Shown here piece after piece: positions 42,001 to 51,185 of a DNA stretch of 64,000 bases. Origin of the DNA: Cruorifilaria tuberocauda (lineage: Eukaryota > Nematoda > Chromadorea > Rhabditida > Onchocercidae); the NCBI GenBank assembly GCA_013365365.1, contig JABVXU010000149.1, positions 52,317 through 116,316 on the forward strand. The letters run 5' to 3'. Numbering within the stretch: the first letter of the stretch is position 1; every line of letters starts with the position of its first letter. The translations under genes and the position numbers were made by a program. The notes beneath the pieces are model-generated. The model made no database searches and had not been told where the DNA came from. It worked only from the letters and a program-made list of their open reading frames with translations.

Positions 42001-42118
42001 CGACATTGCTGTTGAGAAAACAAGCGGCATTTTGCGCGAGGAAAATGAAGATAGAGAGGATAAAGATGAAGAGAGCGATGATGAAGTTTGCATTTCCAAA
42101 ATCTTAGAACAAATATAA
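20011..42118 (+). CDS. giant modular single-pass membrane protein: lectin/CUB/sushi/EGF/Ig/Eph-LBD-like/Ly6/HYR/pentraxin
   Basis: More than 40 exons run from an ATG with signal peptide at 20011 to a TAA at 42116-42118. The extracellular order is C-type lectin, LDLa, CUB, 3 sushi, 2 EGF, 3 sushi, Ig, Eph-type ligand-binding domain, Ly6/uPAR, two HYR-like, a cysteine-poor part, 3 cysteine repeats of the Eph/GCC2-GCC3 type, about 10 EGF, pentraxin/LamG-like, HYR, sushi and more cysteine repeats. A transmembrane helix and a tail without a recognised enzyme domain follow. The overall logic recalls vertebrate SVEP1 (sushi, HYR, EGF, pentraxin, cysteine repeats), but SVEP1 is secreted and lacks the lectin, Eph-like and transmembrane parts. 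Nearly all exon joins keep phase. Three do not with the exons found (23227 to 23736, 27889 to 28148, 37899 to 38988), so a small exon is missed or a boundary is off at each. It could in principle be two genes, but no internal start or stop context supports a split. Binding partners are unknown. Confidence 0.8.
21132..21740 (+). other. giant receptor: LDL-receptor class A module and CUB domain
   Basis: Exon 21132-21370 encodes [18 protein letters not shown] then [10 protein letters not shown]: six cysteines and the acidic DxSDE calcium-binding end of an LDLa module. It runs straight into [18 protein letters not shown], the start of a CUB-type beta sandwich, completed by exon 21512-21740 ([17 protein letters not shown] ... 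[12 protein letters not shown]). LDLa-CUB pairing is common in nematode synaptic and matrix proteins. The CUB call rests on pattern only. Confidence 0.7.
22015..22711 (+). other. giant receptor: three sushi (CCP) domains, one per exon
   Basis: Three exons encode one module each: exon one from 22015 to about 22194, exon two from about 22273 to 22461, and exon three 22550-22711. Each has the four-cysteine CCP pattern with the late Trp, for example [16 protein letters not shown] then [25 protein letters not shown], and [12 protein letters not shown]. All introns are phase 1, the standard shuffling arrangement for sushi modules. Such modules mediate protein-protein contacts in complement and adhesion proteins. 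Confidence 0.85.
22796..23227 (+). other. giant receptor: two EGF domains, the second calcium-binding type
   Basis: Exon 22796-22921 gives [20 protein letters not shown] then CYEGF, a six-cysteine EGF. Exon 23054-23227 starts DIDEC and contains [10 protein letters not shown], the calcium-binding EGF signature (D-I-D-E ... N ... Y). The segment after the second EGF is where the next join fails to keep phase, so the stretch 23228-23735 may hide a small exon. An open frame at about 23501-23590 is a candidate. Confidence 0.8.
23736..25357 (+). other. giant receptor: three further sushi domains, the last split by an intron
   Basis: Exon 23736-23946 ([15 protein letters not shown] ... VVYFACDHS ... 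ESWVMLNDC), exon 24242-24427 ([11 protein letters not shown] ... [13 protein letters not shown] ... [11 protein letters not shown]), and the pair 24646-24775 plus 25239-25357 ([13 protein letters not shown] ... [14 protein letters not shown] ... [12 protein letters not shown]) fit CCP modules. The third is interrupted in phase 2 in its middle, unlike the others. Confidence 0.78.
25495..26171 (+). other. giant receptor: immunoglobulin-like domain
   Basis: Exons 25495-25652, 25788-25880 and 26024-26171 join in phase 0. They show the Ig core: a first Cys in [11 protein letters not shown], the invariant Trp in [10 protein letters not shown], and the DDGRYYCAI motif before the last strand. One V/I-set domain is indicated. 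A gtaagt at 25572 inside the first exon is read through, since it would otherwise break the fold. Confidence 0.82.
26265..27456 (+). other. giant receptor: Eph-receptor-like ligand-binding domain
   Basis: Exons 26265-26317, 26428-26477, 26661-26967 and 27237-27456 join in phases 0, 2 and 0. The peptide follows the Eph ligand-binding fold order: an LLDS-like start ([13 protein letters not shown]), a W near the end of the first loop (SWLFQQVIL), the strand VKYKLRNC matching Eph FTxRDC, FLGIRG for the Eph FYLAFQDxGA strand, RIYAIKCPE for VYYKKCP, then [10 protein letters not shown] for the Eph LAxFPDT stretch, [16 protein letters not shown] and CFC for the cysteine-rich exit. Eph domains bind membrane ephrins, but here no kinase follows. 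Divergence means ephrin binding is not assured. Confidence 0.72.
27577..27889 (+). other. giant receptor: Ly6/uPAR (three-finger) domain
   Basis: One exon encodes [12 protein letters not shown] near the start, then [18 protein letters not shown] and a closing CCQEDYCN. This is the cysteine spacing and CC-x4-CN end of the Ly6/uPAR three-finger fold. These domains are usually GPI-anchored or stand alone; here one sits inside a large protein. The exon continues into [12 protein letters not shown], the likely first strand of a HYR domain. The exon's 3' phase does not match the next exon, so its donor may differ. Confidence 0.8.
28148..28679 (+). other. giant receptor: HYR-like domains
   Basis: Exon 28148 to about 28312 carries [15 protein letters not shown] and exon about 28432-28679 carries [16 protein letters not shown] ... 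[19 protein letters not shown]. The second ends with the typical HYR closing pattern (V-x-V-T-A-T-D-x-S-x-N-x-A-x-C-x-F). HYR is an Ig-like fold found next to sushi modules and thought to mediate adhesion. Confidence 0.65.
28879..30208 (+). other. giant receptor: unassigned ectodomain part
   Basis: Exons 28879-29097, 29311-29399, 29738-29926 and 30136-30208 join in phase (1, 0, 0, exit phase 1). They encode about 190 residues with scattered cysteines ([46 protein letters not shown]) and several N-glycosylation sequons. A similar part with conserved hydrophobic strands precedes the cysteine repeats in SVEP1-like proteins. No named fold is claimed. Confidence 0.55.
30360..31220 (+). other. giant receptor: three Eph/GCC2-GCC3-type cysteine repeats
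   Basis: Exons 30360-30525, 30750-30911 and 31068-31220, all phase 1, each hold one repeat of the form C-x-P/x-G-F/W-(F/Y) ... C-x2-C-x3-(F/Y)-(S/Y)-(F/Q) ... C-x2-C. Examples are [40 protein letters not shown] and [20 protein letters not shown]. This is the TNFR-like repeat found in Eph receptors and in SVEP1/SCUBE proteins. Confidence 0.82.
31619..32587 (+). other. giant receptor: EGF module and low-cysteine linker with a dibasic site
   Basis: Exon 31619-31819 encodes [17 protein letters not shown], an EGF, then a second partial one. Exon 32072-32587 is almost free of cysteine and rich in K, Q, S and T ([20 protein letters not shown] ... [14 protein letters not shown]). It looks like a flexible spacer between folded halves. 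RRVKR at 32263-32277 fits the furin-type R-x-K/R-R pattern, so the ectodomain might be cut here; that is inference. Confidence 0.7.
32555..35580 (+). other. giant receptor: array of about ten EGF domains
   Basis: Exons include 32754-32921, 33122-33361, 33659-33906, 34215-34326, 34448-34684, 35109-35251 and 35460-35580. Six-cysteine EGF units repeat throughout, e.g. [17 protein letters not shown] then [25 protein letters not shown] then [26 protein letters not shown] and [17 protein letters not shown]. Several exons begin inside a module after the fifth cysteine (G-Y-R-G-N-Y-C, G-K-Y-C), so exon ends do not match domain ends. The last ends [14 protein letters not shown]. Confidence 0.83.
35668..36996 (+). 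other. giant receptor: pentraxin / laminin-G-like domain
   Basis: Coding pieces start at 35668 ([11 protein letters not shown] ... [12 protein letters not shown]), continue at about 36117-36210 ([16 protein letters not shown]) and 36350-36491 ([18 protein letters not shown]), and end with the exon from about 36789 to 36996 ([11 protein letters not shown], then [12 protein letters not shown]). The strand order (FTxCxWIR, then a LGxxxxxFxGxMSxVxLYNTAL motif, then VVxWxxF) fits a pentraxin-type jelly roll, as in SVEP1. The pentraxin calcium-binding acids are not clearly kept. Confidence 0.72.
37131..38159 (+). other. giant receptor: HYR domain, sushi domain and an unresolved piece
   Basis: Exon 37131-37300 ([17 protein letters not shown]) and the following exon from about 37451 ([19 protein letters not shown]) make a HYR domain. 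The sushi half [13 protein letters not shown] ... FYFCDLM is completed by an exon ending about 37899 ([12 protein letters not shown], then CLKYRAP). A further open piece from 38004 ([17 protein letters not shown] ...) is plausible. Its 3' join to 38988 could not be phased; a segment around 38720-38870 may belong. Confidence 0.6.
38988..40195 (+). other. giant receptor: membrane-proximal Eph/GCC2-GCC3-type cysteine repeats
   Basis: Exons 38988-39155, 39338-39471, 39563-39832 and 40137-40195 carry about four repeats, e.g. [60 protein letters not shown] and [20 protein letters not shown]. They form the stalk above the membrane and match the first repeat set at 30.4-31.2 kb. Confidence 0.8.
40623..42118 (+). 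other. giant receptor: transmembrane helix and cytoplasmic tail
   Basis: Exon 40623-40789 ends in [20 protein letters not shown] then RRR, a membrane helix with a positive stop-transfer. The tail can be built in phase from 41060-41231, about 41453-41747, and about 41892-42118 (stop TAA). It holds [15 protein letters not shown], a candidate tyrosine phosphorylation context, and an acidic end ([19 protein letters not shown]). No kinase, phosphatase or PDZ-ligand motif is seen. The acceptor at 41059 is chosen because earlier acceptors lead to stops. Confidence 0.7.
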
Positions 42119-43012
42119 TAACATATTTTATGTGAAGTGAAAAGAAAGAGACCTAATTTTACTTCAACTATTCATTTAAAATTACAATGCAAATTTTCAG
42201 GATTACTTCAGTTAATCATCCGAGTTATTTCATCATGTTTGAATTCAAGTCTCTCGATTCAAAACCAGTACTTCGCAGCTAAAATGAAATATGAAGTGCA
42301 GCACGAAAGTCTTAATGCAAAGTACAAAAAGTAGTGTGAAATTAGTGAAATAAGTATTGTCAGTACAATATTTCTTTATTGCATGCATTTCAAATCCATC
42401 CACTATTTTTTATCGCTTTTGTTTCACTTCTTGTAAGTAATTAGAAAAAAACAAAATTTCACATTCAATTACATTAGTTATGATCAATAATTATATACAA
42501 ATTACTTTTATCGATTGGAATGTATTAATAACAACCGCATGTAGGAAAATTGTGCAGGAGTAAAGCTGAAGATACAAATAAAAATTTGGAATAACCCTTC
42601 TAAGCAGTATTAGCTTTACCTCTTTGGGAACATCATTTTTAAGGTTGAAATAAGATTAAGATGATGGTGAAAAAACAAGTCCTTTCAACTCATTTTCCAT
42701 CTTTGATAAAAATACAGAAAGATGTATGTAACCAATCATTTAATTATTAATAATTTTTTGTCATTTATTCACTATAGCACCTCATTTCTCTGCAGCTTAC
42801 CATAATTACTTCTCAGTAATATTTTACACTATTTTGCACTATTCAGCATTTATTCACTAGTGTCCTAATTAAAATAAGAGATGCTTGATTTTGCTCTAAA
42901 GAAATAAATTAAGATTACATAAGTCCATATTACAAAATTAAAATATTAATTTATGCTTTTAGAGGCAATTTCAGTTAAATCAATTGTGATACTTGTATAG
43001 TCAGAAAGGTGA
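42119..43012. other. convergent intergenic region (3' UTRs of giant receptor and RhoGEF)
   Basis: The two flanking genes end toward each other. AATAAA-like sequences occur on both strands in this AT-rich spacer. No gene or repeat is seen. Confidence 0.5.
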
Positions 43013-46000
43013 TCACGAGTTTGTCTTGTCCCTGAGTACAGCGTTAGAAGCGAGATCCAGTACAGCCATCCATTTTATTTGAGCATCTTCGTTCTCTACA
43101 GTAACCATATACTGTCTCTGCATGTGCTTTATGGTAAATGTGAGTCGCTCATTGTTCATCTTAACTTCACAGCCGGGAAGCGGAAGCATTGCAAGAGCAC
43201 TATCTTCCTATAAGTATTTAGCAATGTCACAAAAGTTGTACGGATGTTCGTTTGTTCATCTTAATTGTTTCAGATTTATGAAGTATATCATGAAAAATGT
43301 ATGTGTGTATGAAGTATGAAGAATGTTTGAAGCACCTTTTCTCATTGTATTTACAGACTTAATCTGAAAGTTTGAAGCAATTTGCAAATTAAATAAAAAT
43401 AACTTACATTGTCGGAAGCATACGAATATAAGCAGAAGTCCTTACGCACAACGAAATATCTTTTTAATGGCTTGTTTAGTGAACCGCGGAATTTAACGTA
43501 ACTGGCATAAAGTATTTCGCCCTCTTCAACTCCTATCGACAGCGGATTTGTTCGTGTTTTCAGATGGTTTTCTTTTGGTTGAGAATAATCCTTAAAATTG
43601 ATAAGTGTTGAAATAAAGCTACTATTTGGCGTTATCATCAAATATATTATTATATTAACGAACTGATCCACATCTTGGACTATTCATTCTAATTTAACAA
43701 CTAAAATGCAGCTCAATAATAGATCTTTAATCTATAGTTTTTAATCGATCAAATTGAAAGTTCGATGTGAATTCTCATAATGACGAAGTCTCATCAAGAA
43801 ATTCGATTTAGGATGGTTGTGAGTAAAGTGAAGGAGCACCTTTTTTTATGGTACATTTCGTACCCAGACCTTTCATCCTATAGTTAAATCATAAGTTTTT
43901 TGAAAACATCCTACACAACTTACGCGCTGTCGTAGGCAAATCTCACAGATACGCATGGTTTTATCTTCGTTGCGTAATTTTCCGAAACACTTTTTGCAGA
44001 ATCGCTGTGTACAATGGGCACATATGGTACCCCTCGAGATAAATGAGAATTCGACGTCACATTTAGCACAACAGCGATTTTCAGATCGCGGTGATGTAAT
44101 AGCCGGTATCTACAATACGTATTTTAGGTTATGAGTATGGAAAATTCACCCTTAGCGCTACATAACGCCAAAATATTGTTTCAATTGTTTCCCACTTGTT
44201 TTACGTAACTCAAATAAATCAGCCACGTTGCCCAATTATGTGGATGATATGAGTGATACCGTTTGACTGAAGGATTGCTTGCGCGATAAACTTTCACTTA
44301 TAACATTCCATACAGCATCTATCCAGATACTTTTCTCTTCTCTAGTTTCAGTCATCAGTTCTACACAGCTGTAAGAGACATGATTAAGAGGTTGGCAAAA
44401 TATCAAAGGCTGCAGTAAAATTATTTCTAGAAACTAAGTTTAAAGAATTTACCGAGAAGGACCAGTTGGTGAGTCGGAACCACGCACATAGAACGAATTT
44501 TCTCGTTCAAGGTTATCACCCTCGCAGATCTGAAGAAAATCCATCCAAGCTTTCAAAAAACATAAGGAGAAAACATCCTAACACAACTATTTTTTTTAAT
44601 TGTCATACTGCTTGCAAAATTGCTTATCTTCATCCATCACAAGCGGTGCTCATTCTCGACCTACAAAGCACAACTATCTTACTCTCTACACAAGAATCGC
44701 AAAATTTTTTTGTTGCCAAGATCTTTATACAAAATATGTCATAAGTAACAGGAACGATGATGGAACTATCAGTTACAGAACTTCTCAGATGTTTAAACTG
44801 TTCAAAACGTATTATAATTAATCACTAGTCAACTTAATGAATGACCAACCGAAATGAACACTTTTTGAACATTAGAAGGAAAACAATAATAAATCAGACC
44901 TGCGCTAATGTCGCATCGAATATTGCTCGAACTTTGAGTTTAGCAAAACCGGGCAATGTCCTTTCCGAAGCAAGAAGTAATAAATCGTTGAAAAGAAATA
45001 AATGCCGTTCTTCAGTCTTTTCTGACGACGACAGTATCTTTAAAATAATGTTTACAGCTTTTCCTAATACCACTACCTTTATCTTATTTATGGAATCGAT
45101 CTAAAGCTATTACATGGAATAATAAATCTAAATCATGAAACATCCCAAATTTTGTCTTTCAATGTCTATTAAAGACTACCCACCTTTATTACCTTCCCTT
45201 TTCGGATTAGTTCGCGACCTGGCGAAACCAACGATATTGCGCTTCCTACCTGCTCTTGGACTTCTAGTACGTTTTTGTAGCGGTCCTAAAAATAAATATT
45301 GATAATTGTAAATTGCTAATTAAATTATTTTGGTATAGATGCAGTTATCATTTATTCATACCAGTTTTCGCATCATCTCATTTGCATGACTCGCTGCATC
45401 AAGTACCAATTCCAGAGCGGCTACAGTATCCTCATAATCAACATCTGAAGGATCCAGATGCTTCTTATATTCCTTAAAAAGGAAAGCAATATTGTATCGA
45501 TTTCTCTCGTAATTATGTCTTTAAATAAAATAATATTTAACTATTCATTTATTTATGCATGAGGATGGAGAATCTGCTGACTAGCTAAGATCAACGAACA
45601 AAAATATAATATTAACTTCAACATGAATTATCACTGTTAGCTGAGAATCGAATTATAACCTGCAACAGTAGCTGATATCGCATGACACGTTGCACCGGAC
45701 ATATTAGATGTGAAATTAGAGGTAGATTTTCGCATTCCGGTCTCATCTACAAATAAGTGAATGGAATAGATTACTAAACATTTGAACTGTCCTATAAATC
45801 TTCTTTCTTTTTCCTTTTTTGAAAACTGGTTGTTGCGGAGAGTAATGACGGTACTTACAGTTAATACTTTATATAGGTAGATATTTTTAAAACCAATAAC
45901 CTCAATTTCGTGGACAATTTGCGCAAAACGTCGCTTTTTACGCATACAATCGTTGAAAACTTTAATCGCTCGTTTGTAATTGTTTGTGTATTCGGAATAC

Positions 46001-48408
46001 ATTTTCAGGAAAGGGGCACGTTTGCGAAGAACACCACTGATTCTTAAAAACAATAAATAAAACAACTTTAAACATTCATATACAATGTATGAATAACATT
46101 GCCGTACAAATTCAGAGATCCTACCTTAAGCTTAGGATTGAAGCTTTGCATATTTAAAGCATTTATTTGGATTATTTGACGAAATTACGTCGTAATAGAT
46201 TCTCTTTCTAAAAACAAATGTAGCAGCAATGAGAAACGAATTGTTTCACACCTGTGGGTAGTATGCCAATCTCGTGAACCTTCCATCAATGCAGGTAATA
46301 AGTGAGTGTTATGAAACTGATACAGACTAGATGTGTTTGAAAAGAGCTGTATCATTCGATCTTTTTCAAGGATTTTCTCCTCATCAACTCTTCCCCGGAA
46401 TGTCTGCAAAAAGATTTTAAAAAAATTAAAAAATAGTATATAACATTTTCGGTTGCATCATTCAGTTGAAGAATGAGTTCACAACTAATTTGGTGATGAT
46501 TTATTTGTAGTGCAGGACTGGAATTGAACATATTAGCAGTGTTGAAATTATACTTCATCAAGTAGGCGAAGTTTTTCAACGTATCGCTGTTCCGAATCAA
46601 CTAATTCTTTGGCAGCAAGCCAGGCTTTTTCTGTACGTTTTGTAAATTTCTCTTTCACTGCCGGTACCCGATTTAAACTTCCTCCTGAGATCATAACAGA
46701 TTGTGTGTCCGGAATTTCTGAGATTTGTGACTGTGCATCCACGACGACATCATCGTTGATATCATCTGCTTCTTCTTCCGATAGGTCATCGTCCCCAGAA
46801 GTATCGCGCAGTTTCACCTTGAAACCACCATCTGGACCTGGAAGAAAATGAAGGTCACATTCATAGCAAAAAATGCTGCTGATGTTTAGAGGTTCGAATC
46901 AAGATAAAATTTAATTTTCACACTATACACGAATGCAGCATACCTTTATATTCCATGAAAGCTCTGAATTTGCTCTTCGATTCTTGTTTTACGCCATTGA
47001 TGTACATTTCATGCTTTGAAAAACGCGTACTGTAAGTGAAAGATTTTATCAAAACTGAAAATTGAATTCTAAATAGTAGCAATAGTAGCAATTTTAATAC
47101 TCTTTAACATATTTAATTAGAAGTAATATTTATTTTTTTCGAGAAGACACTTTGCTTTATCGAGAAGTGAAATTTTTGCATTATTCCCCAAATTTTTAAA
47201 AACAAACTAAAGAAATACTCATTTCTATCCCAAAATATTTTTCATCTAGTCGCAACCTAATTTAATATCCAAATAAAGTTCGAATTTCTAGTTGGAAATT
47301 TTTAAGGAAGTTGATAGGCTGAAATTCACAAACATCTGAATTTGGAATTCCTTCAGGAAAATTGTAGGCTTGTGATTTTATACACTTGTTACATGAAGAA
47401 AAACTGTTTTTCATAACTATTTGCTCGGAAACTTGGCGCGACTCTCAATCAAAAGGTTAATCCGTTAGCAATGTTCAATTAAATTAACCTGTAGGCTCGG
47501 GAAGAGCGCATTCGTGTTGTTGTACTACCGTCTGGGTTAACAACCGTTTCAACTTCAGTTTGCGGTGTATCCGAAAGCGATGAACTTGTTCTCATTTCAG
47601 AAAACAGTTCAGGAAACATATTTATAAGCTGGTCTTTCTGTTCATTTAACATGTTAAGAAATTTTTCCTGTGTCTTTTGTAGTACGGCACTAATTGCTGA
47701 ATCCTGAAAACTCAACTTTCACTTAGTTTGCTTTTCCAACTACAATCTTTTAAACAAATCGGGAATTTGGACTTTTTTTTCTGCTAACTATGCGGGAACA
47801 CCTCAGACTTAGAAAAATCCATAAGAGCCTTAGATCTATCAACGAGAACTATTGGCTGCCGGAAACCATCGATATCACCAAACAATCGTTCTGTTTTTTC
47901 TTCGATCAAAGCTTCCCGACCTAAAAACACAATGCTCAGACTTCAGAGCATTGAAAAATGCCACCGCTTCCACCAAGTTTATTGCAAATACTGATTAAAA
48001 CTAGCATTATTGTAATTTAAATACGTAATTGGTGTGAAATGCGCGGTTGATCATTCACACTTACCATTGGCAATTTCGGTTTTCCTGGTACTTTGATTGC
48101 ATTCAATTTTTAATTTTCTTCGACAAGTTTTCGTCATTTCTTCTTGACCATCTGCCGAGAGAATGTGGTACTCGGTAACGTGCACCTTACAACCATCTGT
48201 TTCATCAACTTCATCGAACTGCAAATATTTCGAATTACTGGAAGCTGTCCAAATATGCTATTAACTTTCAGAATTCAGTAGAATTTTGCCCTACATATAA
48301 TGATATAGAAGAAACCTCTTTTACATCCAGCAAAGTTCCACCCTGCAAATTAATAGCAGAAGATGGTGATAATTTCTGAATAAGTGATCCATCTGGAACG
48401 GTAGCCAT
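43013..48408 (-). CDS. FGD/EXC-5-like RhoGEF: DH-PH-FYVE-like zinc finger-PH
   Basis: Seventeen exons join with no phase error (48408-48316, 48218-48065, 47920-47802, 47703-47489, 47029-46944, 46837-46554, 46403-46252, 46042-45901, 45746-45660, 45472-45362, 45285-45184, 45037-44900, 44529-44453, 44368-44260, 44109-43924, 43590-43408, 43207-43013) and give 810 aa. The N-terminal third is unassigned, with an acidic stretch (SGDDDLSEEEADD). The DH domain spans about residues 290-480, with the CR3 motif PVQRVMRYQLLLQ. The first PH is about 495-620 (RHLFLFNDLLLLAS), the zinc finger about 633-685, and the second PH about 705-800 (LKRYFVVRKDFCLYSY ... IKWMAVLDLAS). FGD proteins activate Cdc42 at membranes and actin; C. 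elegans EXC-5 keeps excretory canal tubes open. The zinc finger has four CxxC pairs but ISRGTICAHC where canonical FYVE has the RHHCR-type basic motif. Confidence 0.88.
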
Positions 48409-49584
48409 GTTTGCATTAGATTAAGCAGCGACGAATAAGGCTAGCTGCTTGAACTGTCTATCACCACTTCTTTCTATAAACAGATCTTTTAGTCAATAAG
48501 TTTACTGTGAACTTTCTTCTGCCGTTCATTTCTTCGAGATTCGCAAGAATTAAATTCTTTTCCTCTTCCATAATTCTACAAAAGAATGTGACATTTTCAA
48601 AGAGTTTCGTAATTGAACAAATGTTATGGAACAAATCTCATGTGATATTGGATTTCATAATTATTTCTTGACAAACATAGTAAGCTCAAAAGGAATAAAC
48701 ACAGTGAAGAGCTCGCTATTTTTATGAATTAAATTGTAAAAGAGAAAAAACTGGTCAATTTTCGGATAGATAGATGAAGTGATTCCGGATTATTCATCGG
48801 CTGCTCGTTCCAGTGATCAGCCGGTAATATGTGAAAGGTGATAAAATAACTCCACGTGATGTCATGAAAATGTGAATGTGAATGAACAAATAAAGAATCA
48901 CATACTGCTATAGATATAATATGGATAACACAGAGGAAAGTACTTGATTTCATTGCAGCTGGAATATCAAAGTTAGTATGCTATGGTATTGTTAGCTTGC
49001 TTGAAAGAACTGAAAATCATGCTCAACAATGATTATTGCATTTTTATATTTCATTCCATCTTATTGGCGATCTTAATTATCTTTCCACTTTCATACAGAC
49101 GGAACCGATTGAAGCAGTTGTTTGATAATTGTGAAGCTGGTAAATGCACATTGACTTTTGATAAATCTTAATTGATTGTAACATATTTTCAATTAGATTG
49201 AATAACTCTACAACTGTTTTTTAGCATTTCAATTGTTTTTTCTTAAACATAAAATCAACATAAACTTTAATGAGTTGGAATTTTCGATAGTACACCATTT
49301 GGTAAAAAATTTTACAATGAACAATTTTACTCTTATCTTTTAGTATCCTATTCAAATGAATATTGTAAATAAATACGTATTCAAATTAAGGATAAAATTA
49401 GCAATAAAAACTAAAGGAAAGTAGATAAGATAAGGAATGCCACAGAAGTAAGCATATCAATCAATGAAGTAATCAGTCAAGCAGTCATTTCCTTCATGAC
49501 AAAAAAAGTGATGTCGAAAGAGATGGATGCACTATGATGATGATGATAATATGATACACGAAAAAAAACATCACTATCGTTCTG
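48409..49584. other. RhoGEF upstream region, no supported gene
   Basis: This directly precedes the RhoGEF ATG (context gcaaacATGGCT on the minus strand), so the promoter and 5' UTR should lie here. No exon with coding character was seen; upstream alternative first exons cannot be excluded. Confidence 0.45.
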
Positions 49585-49585
49585 A

Positions 49586-49650
<65 letters not shown>

Positions 49651-49740
49651 CGACAGCAACAACAACGACAACAATAACGGCGATAACAACAGCAACGATG
49701 ACAACAACAATGACAACAACAACAACAAGAGCAACAACAA
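49585..49740. repeat. CAA/TTG microsatellite (about 150 bp, interrupted)
   Basis: A run of CAA units, pure over about 49597-49650 and then broken by CGA, GCA and ATA variants. Open frames reading it as poly-Thr on the plus strand or poly-Leu/Val on the minus strand are products of the repeat and are not annotated as genes. Confidence 0.93.
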
Positions 49741-49899
49741 AAAAAAGCAAAAAGTTTTTAAACATTTGTTCAGTGAACTCAACCAAATTTCATTTCTTGT
49801 ATTCATTAATGTTTGCTGTTCGTCCGACCTATACCTTCTTCTCATGCTCTTCCACTTCCTCTTCATTTCTATCCTCTTTCAATTCTTCAACATCACAAC

Positions 49900-50050
49900 A
49901 TGTGGTCGTTCATATCATCCATCGATCGAGCAAATGATGGTATGGTATACAGCAGCCGGTTTTCGAGGAACCATAACGAAGTAATGATATCAATATTTCG
50001 ATTATCGCTATCGAATCAGCAGCGGATTCATGATGATGATGATGATGATG
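49900..50050 (+). CDS. possible first coding exon of an unrecognised gene
   Basis: ATG at 49900 opens MWSFISSIDRANDGMVYSSR and runs to six GAT (Asp) codons ending at the strong donor GATG/gtacgt (phase 1). Codon content is mixed and not A/T-biased like the surroundings. No homologue is recognised and the next exon was not found. The candidate terminal exon at 51186 needs phase 0, so it does not follow directly. A chance frame is possible. Confidence 0.3.
50032..50049. repeat. (GAT)6 repeat
   Basis: Six perfect GAT units directly before a consensus donor site. If the exon at 49900 is real, they encode a hexa-aspartate stretch. Confidence 0.9.
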
Positions 50051-51185
50051 GTACGTATCTCATCAAGATTTCTTGAGGATAATTATAAAGATACAGGAAA
50101 GTAATGTGATATTTATCTAAATAGTGTTACTTACGTTTTATCTTTCTTTTTCTTTTTATCAAGCAATAATTCTCGTACTTATCACTACTCCCAATAAATA
50201 TCACCAAAAAAGCGTTCAATATTAAATGACCCTATTTATAAATTTAAATAAATTATTTTCCCATTCTTAACACAAATATCATTGTTTCTTTCTTTTCGAT
50301 TGATTTCTAAAAAGTAACTGATAAATTCAAATGATGGACGTTACTCGCAGATTGCAACAAATTTTAATATGCATGGAAAATCTTTGCAGTACAAATGTCC
50401 AAAACCACAACATAAATACGAGTATATTCGAAAGGTTGAAATAAATAAATAAATATAGTTTGATAAAGTATTTCCTTATACTGATATCAATGTGAAATGG
50501 AATTAAGGAAATACAATGCTGACTGCTTTGATATGATATCAACATGTGATTACAAGTAAGAAGGAAAGACCAGATCGACAAACATTATTTTTCTTGTTTT
50601 ATTCACTCAAGAAGAAGAAAGAGTAATGTTAACCAAACAAGGATTAATTATGAAACTACGTGAAACTCCTATAAAACCTTTTGAAATTAAATGATTGGAC
50701 AGATGAAATGTTTGACATATTCTTTTAAGTAAATCGGTATTTCATACATACATGATTGTGATCGAAGATTAAATGCAAAGCTATAAAAACTATTCGCGAG
50801 ATTCCCTTCTGAAATAAGTTACAATCAATCAAAAAGTGAAAAAAAAAAGATAGAAAGAGAAGGATTGATGGGAAATGTTAACCGATGAAGAGCATTTGAA
50901 AGATTTCAATGTTTAATTTCGTTCAGAAAAAGGGTAAAAGATGAAGTGAGATTGAAAGTTAAATCAATTTAATTCTTCAATAACAATATTTATTCATTTA
51001 TTTTTTCTATTCAGTATTTATTTACCAATACAGACAGAGAGAACTGAAAATGAAAATGAAATTGAAGTTGAAAAGTTAATTGATTGGGAAAAAAGGAGTT
51101 AATGTTGATGATAAACTGTTGATAATGATATCAATTTTTTTAAATAAATGATATTTCTTGATGAAAGTGTGGAAAAAACCAATAG
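50051..51185. other. AT-rich stretch, nothing recognised
   Basis: This is possibly intronic if the segments on either side belong to one plus-strand gene. No exon, RNA gene or repeat was supported. Confidence 0.4.

Noticed and set aside
46885..46905. GGTTCGAATC resembling a tRNA B box
   Set aside because: It lies in a RhoGEF intron with no matching A box and no cloverleaf around it.
49527..49937. Long open frames reading the CAA tract as poly-Thr (plus) or poly-Leu/Val (minus)
   Set aside because: Simple repeats are open in most frames; no coding signal exists outside the repeat.
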